A stretch of DNA of 64,000 bases from Thinopyrum elongatum (GCA_011799875.1 CM022298.1:728616135-728680134); one strand, 5' to 3'; numbered from the stretch's first letter, positions 24,036-36,200 are shown. Program-made: numbers and translations. Notes: generated from the letters alone by a model not told the origin.

Positions 24036-24894
24036 TATTAAAATATTAACCCCATTAACAGTCGCGGTAAGGGCGCCCCCTCGCGTATGCCACGTCGATT
24101 GCTTGTTACCGGAGCGATCGATGTAAATTCTATCGTCTGCATCATCGCCCTCGTAGAAAAAAAGATGTGGTCGTTTCCTTCGTCCAGAAGAAAGAGAGAG
24201 GAAGGAAATATCTCCCCAGATACGCCCTCCCCTGACGCAAGCCTCAATGCCCTTCCTTCCTCGCACGCGACCTCCTCGTCTTCTACGTCCCACGCGCGCG
24301 TCATTCGAGTTGCCTAGAAGAAAAACAGAGGAGAAAATCAATCGCCATGAGCCCTGCCGACGCACGCCATGTCTTTTTGTCTCGCTTTGAGCCCCTTCCC
24401 CGGGTGGATTGCTAGGGTTGCCGCCGCCGCCTCCTCGCCCTTGTCGGCCCATCCTAGCTACTTCGGCGCCGGCCACTGGAGAAGAGAGAAGGTGAACAGA
24501 AGGAGCTGCAGGGTGGCCTCGCCAGAAGAAAGCATCGATGGCATGGACGACGCAGAGGATGACCAGCTGGCCCCACAGAGGATGTCGTCCGGGCATCCCC
24601 CCTCATCGACAACGAGATCCTCTTGGGCGAGGAGTGGAGGAAGGTCTGGCGGCTGCGATCCTGCGGCTTCGCCGTGTTGTGCGTCAAGTGCAGGTACGCC
24701 CTGCTTTGGTTTTCTTATTGTTGTAGACATGCTCATGTGCCACTGCGACCAAGCCATGCAAGAACTGTGCCGATCGAGGCTGGCCGAGGCGAATGACCTC
24801 CATCGACTATCATGAATCTTCCACTGGTGGCGAGCCCTGTCCCTCCAACCTCGCCGACCCTCCTCAAGCAAGCCCTGTATATTTCTCTCTCAGA
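24036..24894. other. GC-rich unassigned segment
   Basis: Contains gene-like GC-rich sequence with frames on both strands (24006-24596 minus, 24369-24815 plus), none with a recognisable domain or a clear set of exons. It may be a captured or decayed gene piece. It ends at the CACTA terminus. Confidence 0.4.
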
Positions 24895-26900
24895 CACTAG
24901 TAGAAAACAGGGCTTTCGTCACAGCCGGATCAGAGCATTAATCCCGGTTGTATTACGAACCGGGACTAATGTGAGCATTAGTCCCGGTTCGAGCGGCGCA
25001 GGCATCAGTCCCGGTTCGAACGAGACCTTTAGTCCCGGTTGGAGACACCAACCGGGACTAAAGGGTTTGCGACCTGCTTCGAACGGTGCCAGCCCATTTA
25101 GTCCCGGTTGGTATCTTCAACCGGGACTAAAGGTCTATCTTTAGTCCCGGTTGGAGGTACCAACCGGAACTGAAAAAAAATTCAATTTTTTTTTATTATT
25201 TTTTTTCAAATTTAATTTTTTTTCTCCCAGCCCTTTAGTCCTGGTTGGTGTCTTTAACCGGGACTAAAGGTCTATCTTTAGTCCCGGTTGGAGACACCAA
25301 CCGGGACTAAAGCCTTTTACCACATTAAACTTGGAAAAATCATAACTAAATCATCCTAATTCAGAAAAATACAAATAATATATCAAAATTTGCAGAACAA
25401 AAATATTGATCCGAAGAAACAACAAGTTTCCATTTCGATAATTTTTTAAAATCACAAAATTCCAAAGGGAAAATAGAGTTTTTGGACGTTTTAGATGTTT
25501 TTAGGGTTTAGGGCTAGGGTTTAGATTTCAGAGTTTAGGGTTAGGTTTTATGGTTTGAACCCTTAGTGTTTACTGTTTAGAATAGAGTTTCGGATGTTAT
25601 AAGTCCCGTGTTTAGGGTTTAGGACAATTTTTTAAAATCACAAAATTCCAAAGGGAAAATAGAGCTTTTGGATGTTTTAGGGTTTAGGGCTAGGGTTTAG
25701 ATTTCCAAGTTTGGGGTTAGGTTTTAGGGTTTGAACCTTTAGTGTTTACTGTTTAGAATAGAGTTTCGGACGTTTTAAGTCCCGGGTTTAGGGTTTAGGA
25801 CAATTTTTTAAAATCACAAAATTCCAAAGGGAAAATAGAGTTTTTGGACGTTTTAGGGTTTAGGGCTAGGGTTTAGATTTCCAAGTTTAGGGTTAGGTTT
25901 TAGGGTTTGAACCTTTAGTGTTTAGTGTTTAGAATAGAGTTTCGGACGTTTTAAGTCCCGGGTTTAGGGTTTTCAGAGTTCATTTGTAGTGCTTTTCAGT
26001 TTCAGGCTAATTTAGCTCAGAGAATCATTAAATGCATGAAAAAATAGCAAATGAAGTCAAAAAGAGTTGAAATTTAAGGATGTGGCTTTGATTGGTTCAT
26101 ATTGAACACACAAAAATTCTGGAGTTGAAATAAGATTAAAAAAATGAAATGTCTTTGTAACAGCTGAGTTTTCGTCCGAAACCCTGTTACTTCGAAAGAG
26201 ATGGTCCAGTTTGTACACGAAGTGCATCCAGTTTTTGCCATAACCCTCTCAACTTTTTAGCATAAGCTATTTGGGTGAAATGATGTTATCATGCCAAGTT
26301 TCAGGGTTTTCAGAGTTCATTTGTAGTGCTTTTCAATTTCAGGCTAATTTAGCTCAAAGAATCATTAAATACATGAAAAAATAGCAAATGAAGTCAAAAA
26401 GGGTTGAAATTTAGGGATGTGGCTTTGAATGGTTCATATTGAACACACAAAAATTCTTCAGTTAATATAAGTTTAAAAAAATGAAATGTGGTCAAACAGT
26501 GGTCAAATTATGGCCAAACTAGTTATTCAATAAATATTAGTGTTACTCAATAATTATTGTTTTTTAGAATAATAATTTCAAACTCAAACGGTGAAGCGTG
26601 TGACATCATGGTCACATTTTTCTGATAATAATGGATATATTATTTGTCGAATTTCGATTTACAGATTTAAAGATATTAAATGAATAAATGGCATAATAAT
26701 AATATTATTATTATTACTTATTTTATTTTCATGGAAATTCAAAATTATTATTACTTATTTTATTTTGAACTTTTTGTATTATTTTGGATTTTTTTTTATT
26801 TTTTTGTAATTTTTCCCTTTTTTTTGAAGTATTTTTGAGTTTTTAAATTAATCATTGTTGTTTGTTAATCATTGTTGTTTATTTTAATAATTGTTTGGAA
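24895..26900. mobile_element. CACTA transposon end with subterminal repeats
   Basis: Starts CACTAGTAGAAAACAGGG, a typical Poaceae CACTA terminus. It is followed (24940-25310) by many copies of TTTAGTCCCGGTTGG in both orientations, forming hairpins of the form TTTAGTCCCGGTTGG...CCAACCGGGACTAAA. AT-rich direct repeats follow, including a block at 25975-26160 recurring at 26300-26480. No transposase (TNP2/TNPD) is visible. The matching right terminus was not found in the window with confidence, so the extent is approximate. Confidence 0.75.
25440..25980. repeat. Three tandem repeats of about 180 bp with telomere-like motifs
   Basis: Copies start at 25440, 25626 and 25802 (each begins AATTTTTTAAAATCAC). 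Each contains GGGTTTAGGGCTAGGGTTTAG, akin to the plant telomere heptamer but irregular. They lie within the CACTA subterminal region. Confidence 0.85.
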
Positions 26901-27995
26901 TTCTAAAAATTAAATCATGTCACATCAAGACCTAAGGGTTAACATGATTGATAGCTTACTATTGTCAGGAAAACAGCAAGTGCAGATGGGTGACCGGCCG
27001 GGAAGTTAGACGATTTGGAATGAGTGCTGATTAGATATTAGAGATTAAATTCTGAAGCAATGAGGAGGGGTGATTTGAGAGATTTGAAAATCAGAAGAAA
27101 ATTAAAAACAAATCAATTTTTTAAAAAAAAATTGAAAAAAAAACTTGAAATTATGCTTCCTCTCCATCATCACCAGCAGCCGCCTCGTCCCTTCCCGTGC
27201 GCGCCGTCAGTCTGCGGGCGAGGAAGAGGACACCGGCGAAGAGGACGAGGACATCCTCCTCGATATGTAAGCCACTATTACTTTGCTCGATCTGGACCGA
27301 TCTGATTGTTCTCGGCTTTGATCTAAGTATGACGCCCCTGGTTCGGTGCTTCTTGGTGATGATCCAGGGAGCTCGTCGCGTGCATGAGATCGTCCAGCAG
27401 CAGAGGGCCCAAGAACCAGGCCTGCCGAGAATGCCACTGCGCCAGCACGTTTGCCGCATCCCCGTCGCCCGTGCCGATCCTCCTCGGCTCGGTTTTGTCT
27501 TCGTTAGGCAGGTCAGAACTCATGCTTCCTCTCTGGATCTCCACTTGATTTTGTGCTGCTATTGTTCTTTGTGCGTGTGCGACTACTACATGTGCTGCTG
27601 CATATAATGTTGCTAGATGTGTGTGATGCAAGTTGTATTGCTGCTTGTGCTGCTGCTATTCTCGATCAATTGCCATCTCCGTTCTCAGGTCCTATTCCTA
27701 TTTTGGTTTCTTCTTCTTATCTCTACTACATCTTCAGATTTTGTTTCTTACCTCTATTTAGCTCTTTGCTGGGTATTTGTTTCTTGGATTTTAGCTTCGT
27801 TTTTCTTTGCTTCGTCTTCACCTGATTGACTATCCTTTTTGTACGGCTTATTTTGTTTTGCAGGTACCTATCTTTGGTGTTGATTGTCGCTCACATTCCT
27901 GTCAACACTTTGGTTAGTAACAGATTTCTATCAAAATAATTGTATTGTAGACTTGTACTAGTAGTTACTAAATCAGTGCAACCTTAGGTCTGTAG

Positions 27996-29400
27996 GTTAA
28001 GAAAATGAGCCCAAAGAAGTACTGCGTCCAGCCAAACAACGGTATTGTGGCACCGCGATCCACATTCGTTGTTCTCGGTAAGTTGAAGGACTGCATTAGC
28101 CAATCAGTATGTGTGTTTTCCTCGATTTACTTTCAGTTCGTCCTCATCATATTGTGATTGTTCCAGTACTTCATGATGATGAGGTATGAGACCATGATAT
28201 ACTAGCATTTTATTTAAATCCCAATGGGAGCAGGTCAATGAACCATTGGTGTACCAACATTTAAAAGCAAGTTTTACTCATTTTCATTTGAGCACATTTA
28301 AAAGCAAGTCCTCCAATATATCTTAGCATTCTTGATGAAATTTGTGATGCAATTATATTCTTCAACTGCATTTTGTCTTGGCCTATTTATTTCTTATGTC
28401 ATCATTTTGCACTATCATGCACGTGTTGTCCATCTTCTATTATCACTCAACATAGAGAATGGCGTTTTGGAGGCCGAGCTCCATGGAGGCCTTTATTTTT
28501 TAAAAATTCAAATTCAAACTTTTATGTTTCAAAAAATTCTGGAAAAAAATATGCGTGTATGTAAGGATGTAACCCACATGTGCGTAAAATTTCATGATGA
28601 AATACGTTGAAATGCGACCTGTACAAAAAAGACAAATTCATGGCCTGGAAGGATGAATAGTATCATGTGTTAAACAGCCCCAGATTTGTCTTTTTTGCAC
28701 AGCTCTCATTTCAACGGGTTTTGCCCTGAAAATTTACACACATGTGTGTTATGCCTTCATGTATATCTGTACTTTTTTTCAGAATTTTTTGAAATGTAAA
28801 AATATGAATTTTGATGAAATTTGAATTTTAAATCTGGAGGCCTCCAGTGAGCTCGGTCACCAAAGGCAATTTCCGCTCAATATATGTGTTGAAAACTTTT
28901 CATTTCTTAATTCAACCATGTTCTTCTCACTCCTTTCAAGTTCTAACCCCACTTGATATATTAAATTTATTGTTGCTATCTGATCATATTTTGTCTGTCG
29001 ACATCTATGAACTTTCTATTTACTGTGGTCTTTCTTTCCTATTTAGATGGCCATATTTTTTTCCTTATTAATTGGAATGCAATTTCCTATGCACTGTGTA
29101 ATTTCTTGAATTTGGGAGGTGGTATCCATTATGGTGTAACTTCAATGTGTTATTGTTCTGTACGTACTGTGTACCAAGTTCTCTTTAGCATTTCTGCAAG
29201 TGTCATCAACAAAGCAATCTGGACCTTATGTAGAAGTTATTACCCCCCTTATGTTGTCCGGTGATGCCAAAGGATAACACACTGATTTCGTTTATTTATA
29301 TCTGTGCAGCCCTTGGCTTTAATTGCGAAGGTGATGAAGGAGGAGAAGAATTTTGTGTTCAAGAGAACAATAAGATTCCAGAGGAACTGGTTCGTGGGTT
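27996..29400 (+). pseudogene. VAP27-like (VAMP-associated protein) gene fragment
   Basis: An exon at 27996-28077, between a TCTGTAG acceptor and a GGTAAG donor, encodes VKKMSPKKYCVQPNNGIVAP. This matches the core of the MSP domain of plant VAP27 proteins, which tether the ER to plasma membrane and cytoskeleton through FFAT motifs. A second piece at 29310-29400, after TGTGCAG, encodes ALIAKVMKEEKN and, after a frameshift, CVQENNKIPEELVRG. These resemble the coiled-coil near the C-terminus. The exon(s) between, the N-terminal beta strands and the transmembrane tail are not recognisable. A foldback element lies between the pieces. It may have been carried by the adjacent CACTA element or be a decayed resident copy. 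Confidence 0.6.
28469..28861. mobile_element. Foldback MITE-like element, about 393 bp
   Basis: Long imperfect inverted ends (GGAGGCCGAGCTCCATGGAGGCC at the left against the complement of GGCCTCCAGTGAGCTCGGTCACC at the right), continuing as AT-rich inverted arms for over 100 bp each. No clear target duplication. It lies in the VAP27-like fragment, probably in a former intron. Confidence 0.65.
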
Positions 29401-30645
29401 ATACCTGAGTATGCGAACATTTTTTTACTTGTGTTATTAATTGACCCTACCTGTAAGCATTAGATTCAATATGACAAGAGTTTCTTGCTTCTATTAAAGG
29501 CCAACGGGTCCTTCCCCTTCTGTCTCGTTACTTTTGTAAGAATTAGATTCAAGATTTTTTTTTGTGACTTTGGCTTGTGAGAAAGCATTGCTGATAATTT
29601 ATGCTAAATGACCACCTCATAATTCCACCCAACCCCCAACCCCATTTCTTTTATTTAGGTTTTGATGCTATGGACGTATTTGGTGTCGCTTGGATTCAGA
29701 GCTGTTGTACCGGGCATAAAAAATAGAAGATGACACATGGACACATTTCAAGTGTAGATAGAAATATATTGATGGTGCATTGTCACATGTATGCTACATC
29801 CGTAATCCAAGCTTTGGTTACATTGTGGTGGTGCATTGTCGCCTCACATTCTGTCAGGCTTTGGTTAGAAACAGCTTGTGTATTCAGGTCATACCAGTTT
29901 TTTGGTCTCTGCATTTGTGTTTTTTTTTCCTTTAGCAAGTCATTGCCTTTTTTTTGCTAAGAGTTCATTATTGAAAGATCTGAAGTCGAGATCTCAATTT
30001 AAAGTAGCGCTTGTTACCGAGAGTGAAATAATTCGTCATCATGAGATTCTTCTACTGTCTGGTTGCCATCAGTTTTAAGGCCATGTCATCTTATTATTCT
30101 TTCATCACCTCAATACACACAAGCTGGTGGTGTACCAGTGCTTTAGCGTTAGCTGGTCAATGGACATTTTTTCAATGTAATTTTAACAGTATCAATCACA
30201 CTAATGAACTGAATTATATAATGATCCTAAATTGTAATTTGTCCTGTTACTGTTTAACTAGCTTACTAACTTTTATGTATTATTATAAGTGATTTTTTCC
30301 TTTTGCAAGGTGTAACCTGTAATGCATTTTCTATTCTATCAGGCTGTATCTCCTCATGTCTTCTTTCATGTACTATAAATATAAACATATGTCCTACACT
30401 ATCTTTGGACCAACTGTAATGGGTGATCCTCATTATCAATACAATCAGTTTAAATATAATTTTTTTGTTGCAATACATGCCTAGCGTCCTCTATACATGT
30501 GCCTCCTATAAATGCTCATGTACACAACGGACCGAACAAGCCAGCTGAATGGGCGGCAGCAAACCAGGCACCGCACCGTCACGCCTCAGGAGGCGCCACC
30601 GGGTGGCGCCCCAGCCACTAGTGTAAAAAAAAGGCTTCTATTTAG
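29401..30645. other. AT-rich intergenic or repeat DNA
   Basis: No gene recognised. At 30616-30623 the palindrome CACTAGTG ends a GC-rich hairpin (GGCGCCACCGGGTGGCGCC at 30590-30608). This could be another CACTA-like terminus but does not match the one at 24895. Confidence 0.45.
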
Positions 30646-31449
30646 AAGTTCCTTGTAAAATGTTGTGCAGTAAGCATAGGGTCTGACTGTCGCACGGCGC
30701 AACTAAATTTCTTTCAGTTTCAATTCGAAGCCCGGGCTCATCTACTAGCGATAATTCAATTCACAGCTACTAGTGCTTTTTCATAACAAAGCATCCTAGA
30801 AAGCTCATCCACTCACCGTTGTTGCAACCACAAAGCAGAGTCTGACCCATGCGCCACAATCTAAGCTGACTGTAAATTTCCCACCAACAAACCTTGAAAC
30901 AGTATGTTCATACTCCATACTAATCAAAGAAAGCCAGCCAGCTTTGTTGCAGCTTAACGCAGAGGATTATTACAAGGCAATAGTAGCTCAAACAAGGAAG
31001 TTGCAACACACACTGCTGTGCTTATCCAGTGCTGAAATCCAATTGTAGGTATATATGTTGAGAAATTTGCGTGCCCTGCTGGTAAGAAAAGATAGAAAAC
31101 AGACGGCGGTACTCGAGTAGCGATCGAAATCAAGTCAGCAAATGCCGTCAGCATTCGATAAACAAGGGGGTCAAATGCTTGCTTAACAAGGTGAATGAAT
31201 GCACCAATTTGGTTGGCAGTAATGTACATCTCAAGAACTGAAGAATGGTGTCTAGAGTTCCTCCTCTCTTGCCAAGGCAAAGAATGACCAGACAGAGCAA
31301 AAGAATGAAATGAAAGCATAATTCTTTCTTTCTCTCTCTCTCTCTCTTGCGCGCAATGCAATGCAATTCAATGCATTGCTCACCCTATCTCTCAAATCTT
31401 TCTCAATGTACAAGCATATATACCCGGACCGGATTACCGGATAGGAGGA
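30646..31449 (-). other. SGRL 3' UTR and downstream region
   Basis: Aligns with 13650-14164 in the truncated duplicate. Includes a CT-rich microsatellite near 31330-31348 that is much shorter in the duplicate. It holds the transcript 3' end of the SGRL gene; the polyadenylation site is not assigned. Confidence 0.65.
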
Positions 31450-32400
31450 TCATAGCAGAAACGAGACGAGGGCGTTGAATATGTTCCATGTCCTTCGTCT
31501 CTCGGTGATCTCGCTCTGGAGCCCGTCGACGAGCCCCCCATCCAGCAGATTCCTCTGCAATCCATGCATCCCCCAACCACATCAGAATTGTTCAATATAT
31601 TGATCATCACAACTAGTAGATGCAACTATAAGCAAATACATCATGACAGAAGAGGAGGATGAAGAAGATGAAGAAGCACCTTGGTGGCCTCGCGGAGGGC
31701 GCCCCAGCACTCGATGCGGTTGTACTTGCGGGACGAGGAGTGGAAGTGCACCCAGACGCGGGCGTCCACGAGCTCCGGCCGGGCGGCGAAGAGGGCGGCG
31801 TCGCCGTGCACCACGGCCTTGAGCACCAGCGGCAGCTCCTTGGAGAAGACGTAGTAGCGGAAGCCGGCGGCCAGCTCCTGCAGCGGGTTGGGCCCGCTCA
31901 CGTGGCAGTGCAGGTGCAGCGTCATCTCCCCGCCTCCCGGGCCGCCGGTGCAGGTCATCTCCTTCCACTCGGCGAAGACGTCGTCGCGCCGCCACCCCCA
32001 CCGCCGCAGCTGCTCGCTCGTGATGGTCTCCGACACCGCCAGCGTCAGGTTCGCCGTGAAGTCGCAGTGGCTCAGCGTGTAGGCCCTCGGGAACGCCGAC
32101 GGGCCGGCGGCGTGCTGCACCGTCAGCTTCGCCTCGTCGAACGTCGTCGGCGCGCCCAGCACCTTGGCCGCCTGCATACAGACAGAGACAGCGAGAAGGT
32201 GAGCTCACCGGACAACAACAAGAAGAATCAAAATCAAGTTACTTGGGACTTACCAGGGAGGAGGAGAGCAGGTCGGATCTCCGGCTGCTCTCGCAGCAGA
32301 CGACCAAGAAGCGCCTCCGGCTCCCGCCCCTGCCGCCGCCGGGGGCAGTGGTGGTGGTGACTGCGGCGGAGAAGCAGAGCGCGGCGCTGCGCGACGCCAT
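31450..32400 (-). CDS. SGRL: STAY-GREEN-LIKE protein (SGRL), 3 exons, 247 aa
   Basis: Exons: 32254-32400, 31680-32171 and 31450-31554, all in phase 0 with GT-AG introns; ATG at 32398-32400, TGA at 31450-31452. Residues 1-49 are a Ser/Arg/Ala-rich chloroplast transit peptide. Residues 50-213 form the staygreen domain (FDEAKLTVQH, PRAYTLSHCDFTANLTLAVS, LHLHCHVSG, FRYYVFSKELPLVLKAVVHG, WVHFHSSSRKYNRIECWGAL). Staygreen proteins act in plastids and promote chlorophyll loss by removing magnesium from chlorophyll. The C-terminus ends FNALVSFLL and lacks the Cys-rich motif of the SGR/NYE1 branch, which points to the SGRL branch. Its last exon and 3' flank were duplicated to 13.2-14.3 kb. Magnesium dechelation is family knowledge, not shown here. 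Confidence 0.93.
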
Positions 32401-33227
32401 TGGGAATCTCGCATCAACAACAAGCCCCTGCTCGCCGTGGCATCCTGCAGCCGCCGCCTCCTCCTGCTGCTCCGGCTGGCCGGCCGCTCAGATCCTCCTC
32501 CGGTGGCTGGTGGTGCCGCGTGCTTGGCACAAGAAGTGTGTGTGAGAGAGATGTACGTGGCTGCTGCCTGAGCTGCACGAGAGAGAGAGAGAAAGCAGAG
32601 AGGTGGATTGGGTGGGCAGCAATCCATGGCTGCCGCTTGCCCCTAGTATTTTCCATGGCTGTGGACGACGCACCGGTGGGCTCCACGCAAGGGCTCACAC
32701 GTGGCACGCTCCCATTCGCTGCCCTGCACATGCATGGATAACGCAACACCCCATACCCTGACTGACAGCATGGGACCCACAACCACACCCAGTTTTCTCA
32801 CACTAGCTACATCAAGGACTAGTAACAACAATCATCTAAAACTGACTGTAAAAACAGTTGTTTCTACTGCCAAATTACCAGCGGCTCAAGCAGTCAATTA
32901 CACCATGATGATACCAAATTCTTGTGGGAGTGCAATGGGTTCATAGGGTAAAAAAAATCATCCACATTCAGCAATCACCTTGTTACAGCAAGCAAAATTT
33001 TCATTTTCATGGGCCAGGTGAACTGTGGAGTAACTTCACAGATGTAAGATGTTGGTGGCTAGCTCAACTTACTTGCTACATGATCTCAACCTAAAGAGCT
33101 GCTGGCTATAGGGTTCACCTAGTGGCCCTGTTTCTTAAATCTAAAATAAATAGGCCCAAATCTGGGTGCTATTTTTCTACTTCTGCTATATGCTCATGCA
33201 CCCCCATCACATGAGGTCTAGCAAAGG
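32401..33227. other. Intergenic between PRORP 3' end and SGRL 5' end
   Basis: About 830 bp that must hold the SGRL promoter and 5' UTR and the PRORP 3' UTR. A GA-rich stretch (32579-32598) lies upstream of the SGRL start. No TATA box is assigned. Confidence 0.6.
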
Positions 33228-36200
33228 CTACCAACCCAGCTCACTTAACCTTGCTTGGGGCGGTGGAGAAGACGGTCCCTCAGAAGTTTTGCTGGTGGCG
33301 GAAGCTTGGGGCGGCGGAGAAGACGATCTCTCCAAAGTTTTCCTGGTGGCGCGAGCTTTGGGTGGCGGAGAAGGCGGTCTCTCCGAAGTTTTGCTGGTGG
33401 CGCGAGCTTGGGGCGGCGGAGAAGGCGGTCTCTCTGAAGTTTTGATAGTGGCACGAGCTTGGGGCGACGGAGAAGGCGATCTCTCCAAAGTTTTGCTAGT
33501 GGCACGAGCTTGGGGCGGCGGAGAAGGCGGTCTCTCCGAAGTTTTCCTGGTGGCGCAGACCCACTGCCGCGGGCTCTCGATGTCGTCGCCGGTCGTTGTC
33601 GGCACGTGCCAGCTCCCAGCTTCGGATTCCTGCATGCAAGGACGATAACACCGTTTTGTTTGTTTCAGCACTTGTTCTTGCGATTACTGATACCGAAGGA
33701 GCTTGGAGTTAGATTGATCACCTGAATGACAATCGAGTAAGGAGGGGGCAAGTGGAAAGTGGGGCCACGGCCAGAGTACGTTAGCCTGACCTGCATAGTG
33801 TTGCCCAGGGTTCTTTAGACTGAAAATTTCAAGAAGATAACTCGGGAGGATCCACAACTGATGCTCCAACACTGAGCCAGGGCTTTGAGATATGTTGGGT
33901 TCTATGATAAGAAACAAACCTGATGCTTCTCTTTCCATCTGGGGAAGAAACTAGTGCCAAGCAGTTGAAACAAGTGGTCGCGCATCTCATCGTTCGTAAC
34001 AAGCAATGAACGGCAACTCACTGCTGCATATAGCCAATACCTGCAGCAGAAAAGGAGATAGATTATTCGTAAATGTGGAAAAGCTAAAGAACAACTCAGG
34101 GCTAGAAAAATATATTCATCAACTGGGGAAGCAGTCATATCCCACATCGCTTCCTCAACATCTCTCACAGTATCTATTGGAATTTACAAACAACCGTAAA
34201 CAGCACAATGCTTGCTTCATTAGGGCCTACTACCAGCTAGCTTACGTAAGAGATGCAGATAATATATAGTGGATATGTTAAACAGGAAACATGGGCTCAC
34301 CAATCATCATTGGAACCAGGAGGAGTAGAATATAGTGCTCCAGCATTTCGCCAACTCTCTATGAGCTTCTGATTCTGTGGTGTTTTTGCAGGGCCACAAT
34401 TTACTCGGCTCCTATGCAAAACGATCAGTGGCAATTTCTTTGACTTGGTTACTCTCTGTATGCCATTTACAACAGAGTTCACCTACAACAAAAGCATGGT
34501 TTCATAGCAGGAGTGTTAGCCGTGTTCCTCTGCCTGCATGTTAGGAACAATCGTATCACAGGATATTACTGCTTTGCAGGACAACATTCCTTTTACCTGA
34601 GAAAAACTGAAAGCTTTACTCTTGTAAAGGCCAACATTAGCAGCATCGATAACAGCGTCGAATGGTCCGTGGCGATGGAGCCAGTCCTGCAGAAACCAGG
34701 TTATCAATTAGACAGAGAAGCTTCAGGTGCAGAAATATAAGCAGTTAAATCTCAAGAAACAGAATATGAGCTGTGTCAAGAAGCTTCAGGTGCAACTCTA
34801 TACATGGTTCATCTTCAGCTAAGGCTCATACATCAAAGTCAAGTTAAACAATCAGCTTAATTTGGAGCTAATAACACAATATGCTCTCGCATGGTCCTAC
34901 TCCTGCTGTGTCAAGCCCCATATGAGCTGACATTGGTGTGGCTTCTCGGGTTCTTTGCATAGGGCCATAAACAGTAGAAGCTCCAATCAGACCGAACGAG
35001 TTCTTTGCATACGGGCATACGGCCATACCAAAATAAAAGCCAAAGAATATAACTAGGTACAGACTGGTGTCACATTCTGTGACTCCATTAAGTTTCTCAC
35101 AGCATCCCAAATTTAAATCCGCTTAAACAGTCATGAGCCACAAACAAAATGGCCTTTAAAATAGTCTAGCATTGCAATTATAAAATCGGCTCTAACCATC
35201 CCAAAGCTCTTTATAAGCACTTCATATATGGTGTATACAAAAGAACTATCTGCACAAGCACTATGTATAATTCTTGGCAACACCGTCGTAGGGTGTTCTG
35301 GTAAAACTACACTTGTAACCTGTGGCGGTCAGAGAATGGACGATGTACCTGAAACCGTATGAAGTCGTCCCTGACCTCCCGCTTGCACGCGAGTTCGGCG
35401 AGGGACTTGGCAAAGGTCTCTGTCTCGGAAGGATCAATGTCTATGCACACGAGCTTCTCGCCGCAACGCTGGCATTTGCCGTTCTTGTCCATCTCGCTCT
35501 GCCCGACGTCCCATTGCCCCTTGCCCAGCCAGCCCTGGCCATGCCAGCCGCCGCCGCCCTTCACCACGCCTTCCCTGACCTTCCTGGCGTCCCACTTCTC
35601 CACCCCGGCCTCCGCCGCCGCGTCGGACCCGAACCAGGCCTCAACCACCTGGGCGGTGGCCTCGCACACCTGCCTGACGAGCGTGCGCGTCCTGTGCAGC
35701 ACCCTGTACACCTGGTCGGCCCTCCCGGTGTCGGCATTGACCCGGAGCAGCGCGGCGAGCTCGGTCTCCTCCGGCACGACCCCTCCGGCGTCCATGTGGG
35801 CCTCGACCTCGGCGGCCCCGTCGGCGTCGCGGGCGTCGCAGTAGGCGAAGAGGGCCGGGCCGTAGGAGCGGAGGCGCGGCGGGATGCCGGCGGCGGCCAT
35901 GCGGCGGACGACGGAGAAGGCCATGGCCGGGTCCCGGACGGCGGCGGCGAGGCGGGCGAGGCTGGTGAGCGTGGCCTCGTTGGGCTCCACGCCCTGCGCC
36001 TCCATGGCGGCGAAGATCTCGAAGCCGCGGCGCGCGGCGTCGGCGTCGCCTGGCTCCTCGGCGGCCGCGTTGGAGCAGAGGTAGAGCAGGCAGTTGTAGT
36101 GGTGGAGGGCGAGCGGGACGGCGGTGGCCGGGTCGACCGCGGCCGCGTAGAGCTCCAGCGCCGTGGCGAGGTCCGCGTCGCGGGAGCACATGTCGAGCCG

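Noticed and set aside
25440..25980. Interstitial telomere scar
   Set aside because: Heptamers are scattered in a larger irregular unit, not a continuous telomere array.
28332..30292. Several short hydrophobic plus-strand frames
   Set aside because: They are chance frames in AT-rich DNA and do not extend the VAP27-like exons.
24895..30623. One CACTA element ending at CACTAGTG 30616-30623
   Set aside because: The sequence inside the right end does not match the left terminal repeat and the flanking trinucleotides differ, so the pairing is not supported.
31659..32360. 233-codon plus-strand frame
   Set aside because: Antisense shadow of the GC-rich SGRL exons; the minus strand carries the staygreen domain and good splice sites.
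33253..33565. Possible CRISPR-like array
   Set aside because: Units are contiguous with no spacers, in a plant nuclear coding exon. The 143-bp array at 58193-58906 is also contiguous.
33166..33648. 160-codon plus-strand frame over the 51-bp repeats
   Set aside because: The array is open on both strands because its period is a multiple of three; the minus frame is in phase with five upstream PRORP exons.
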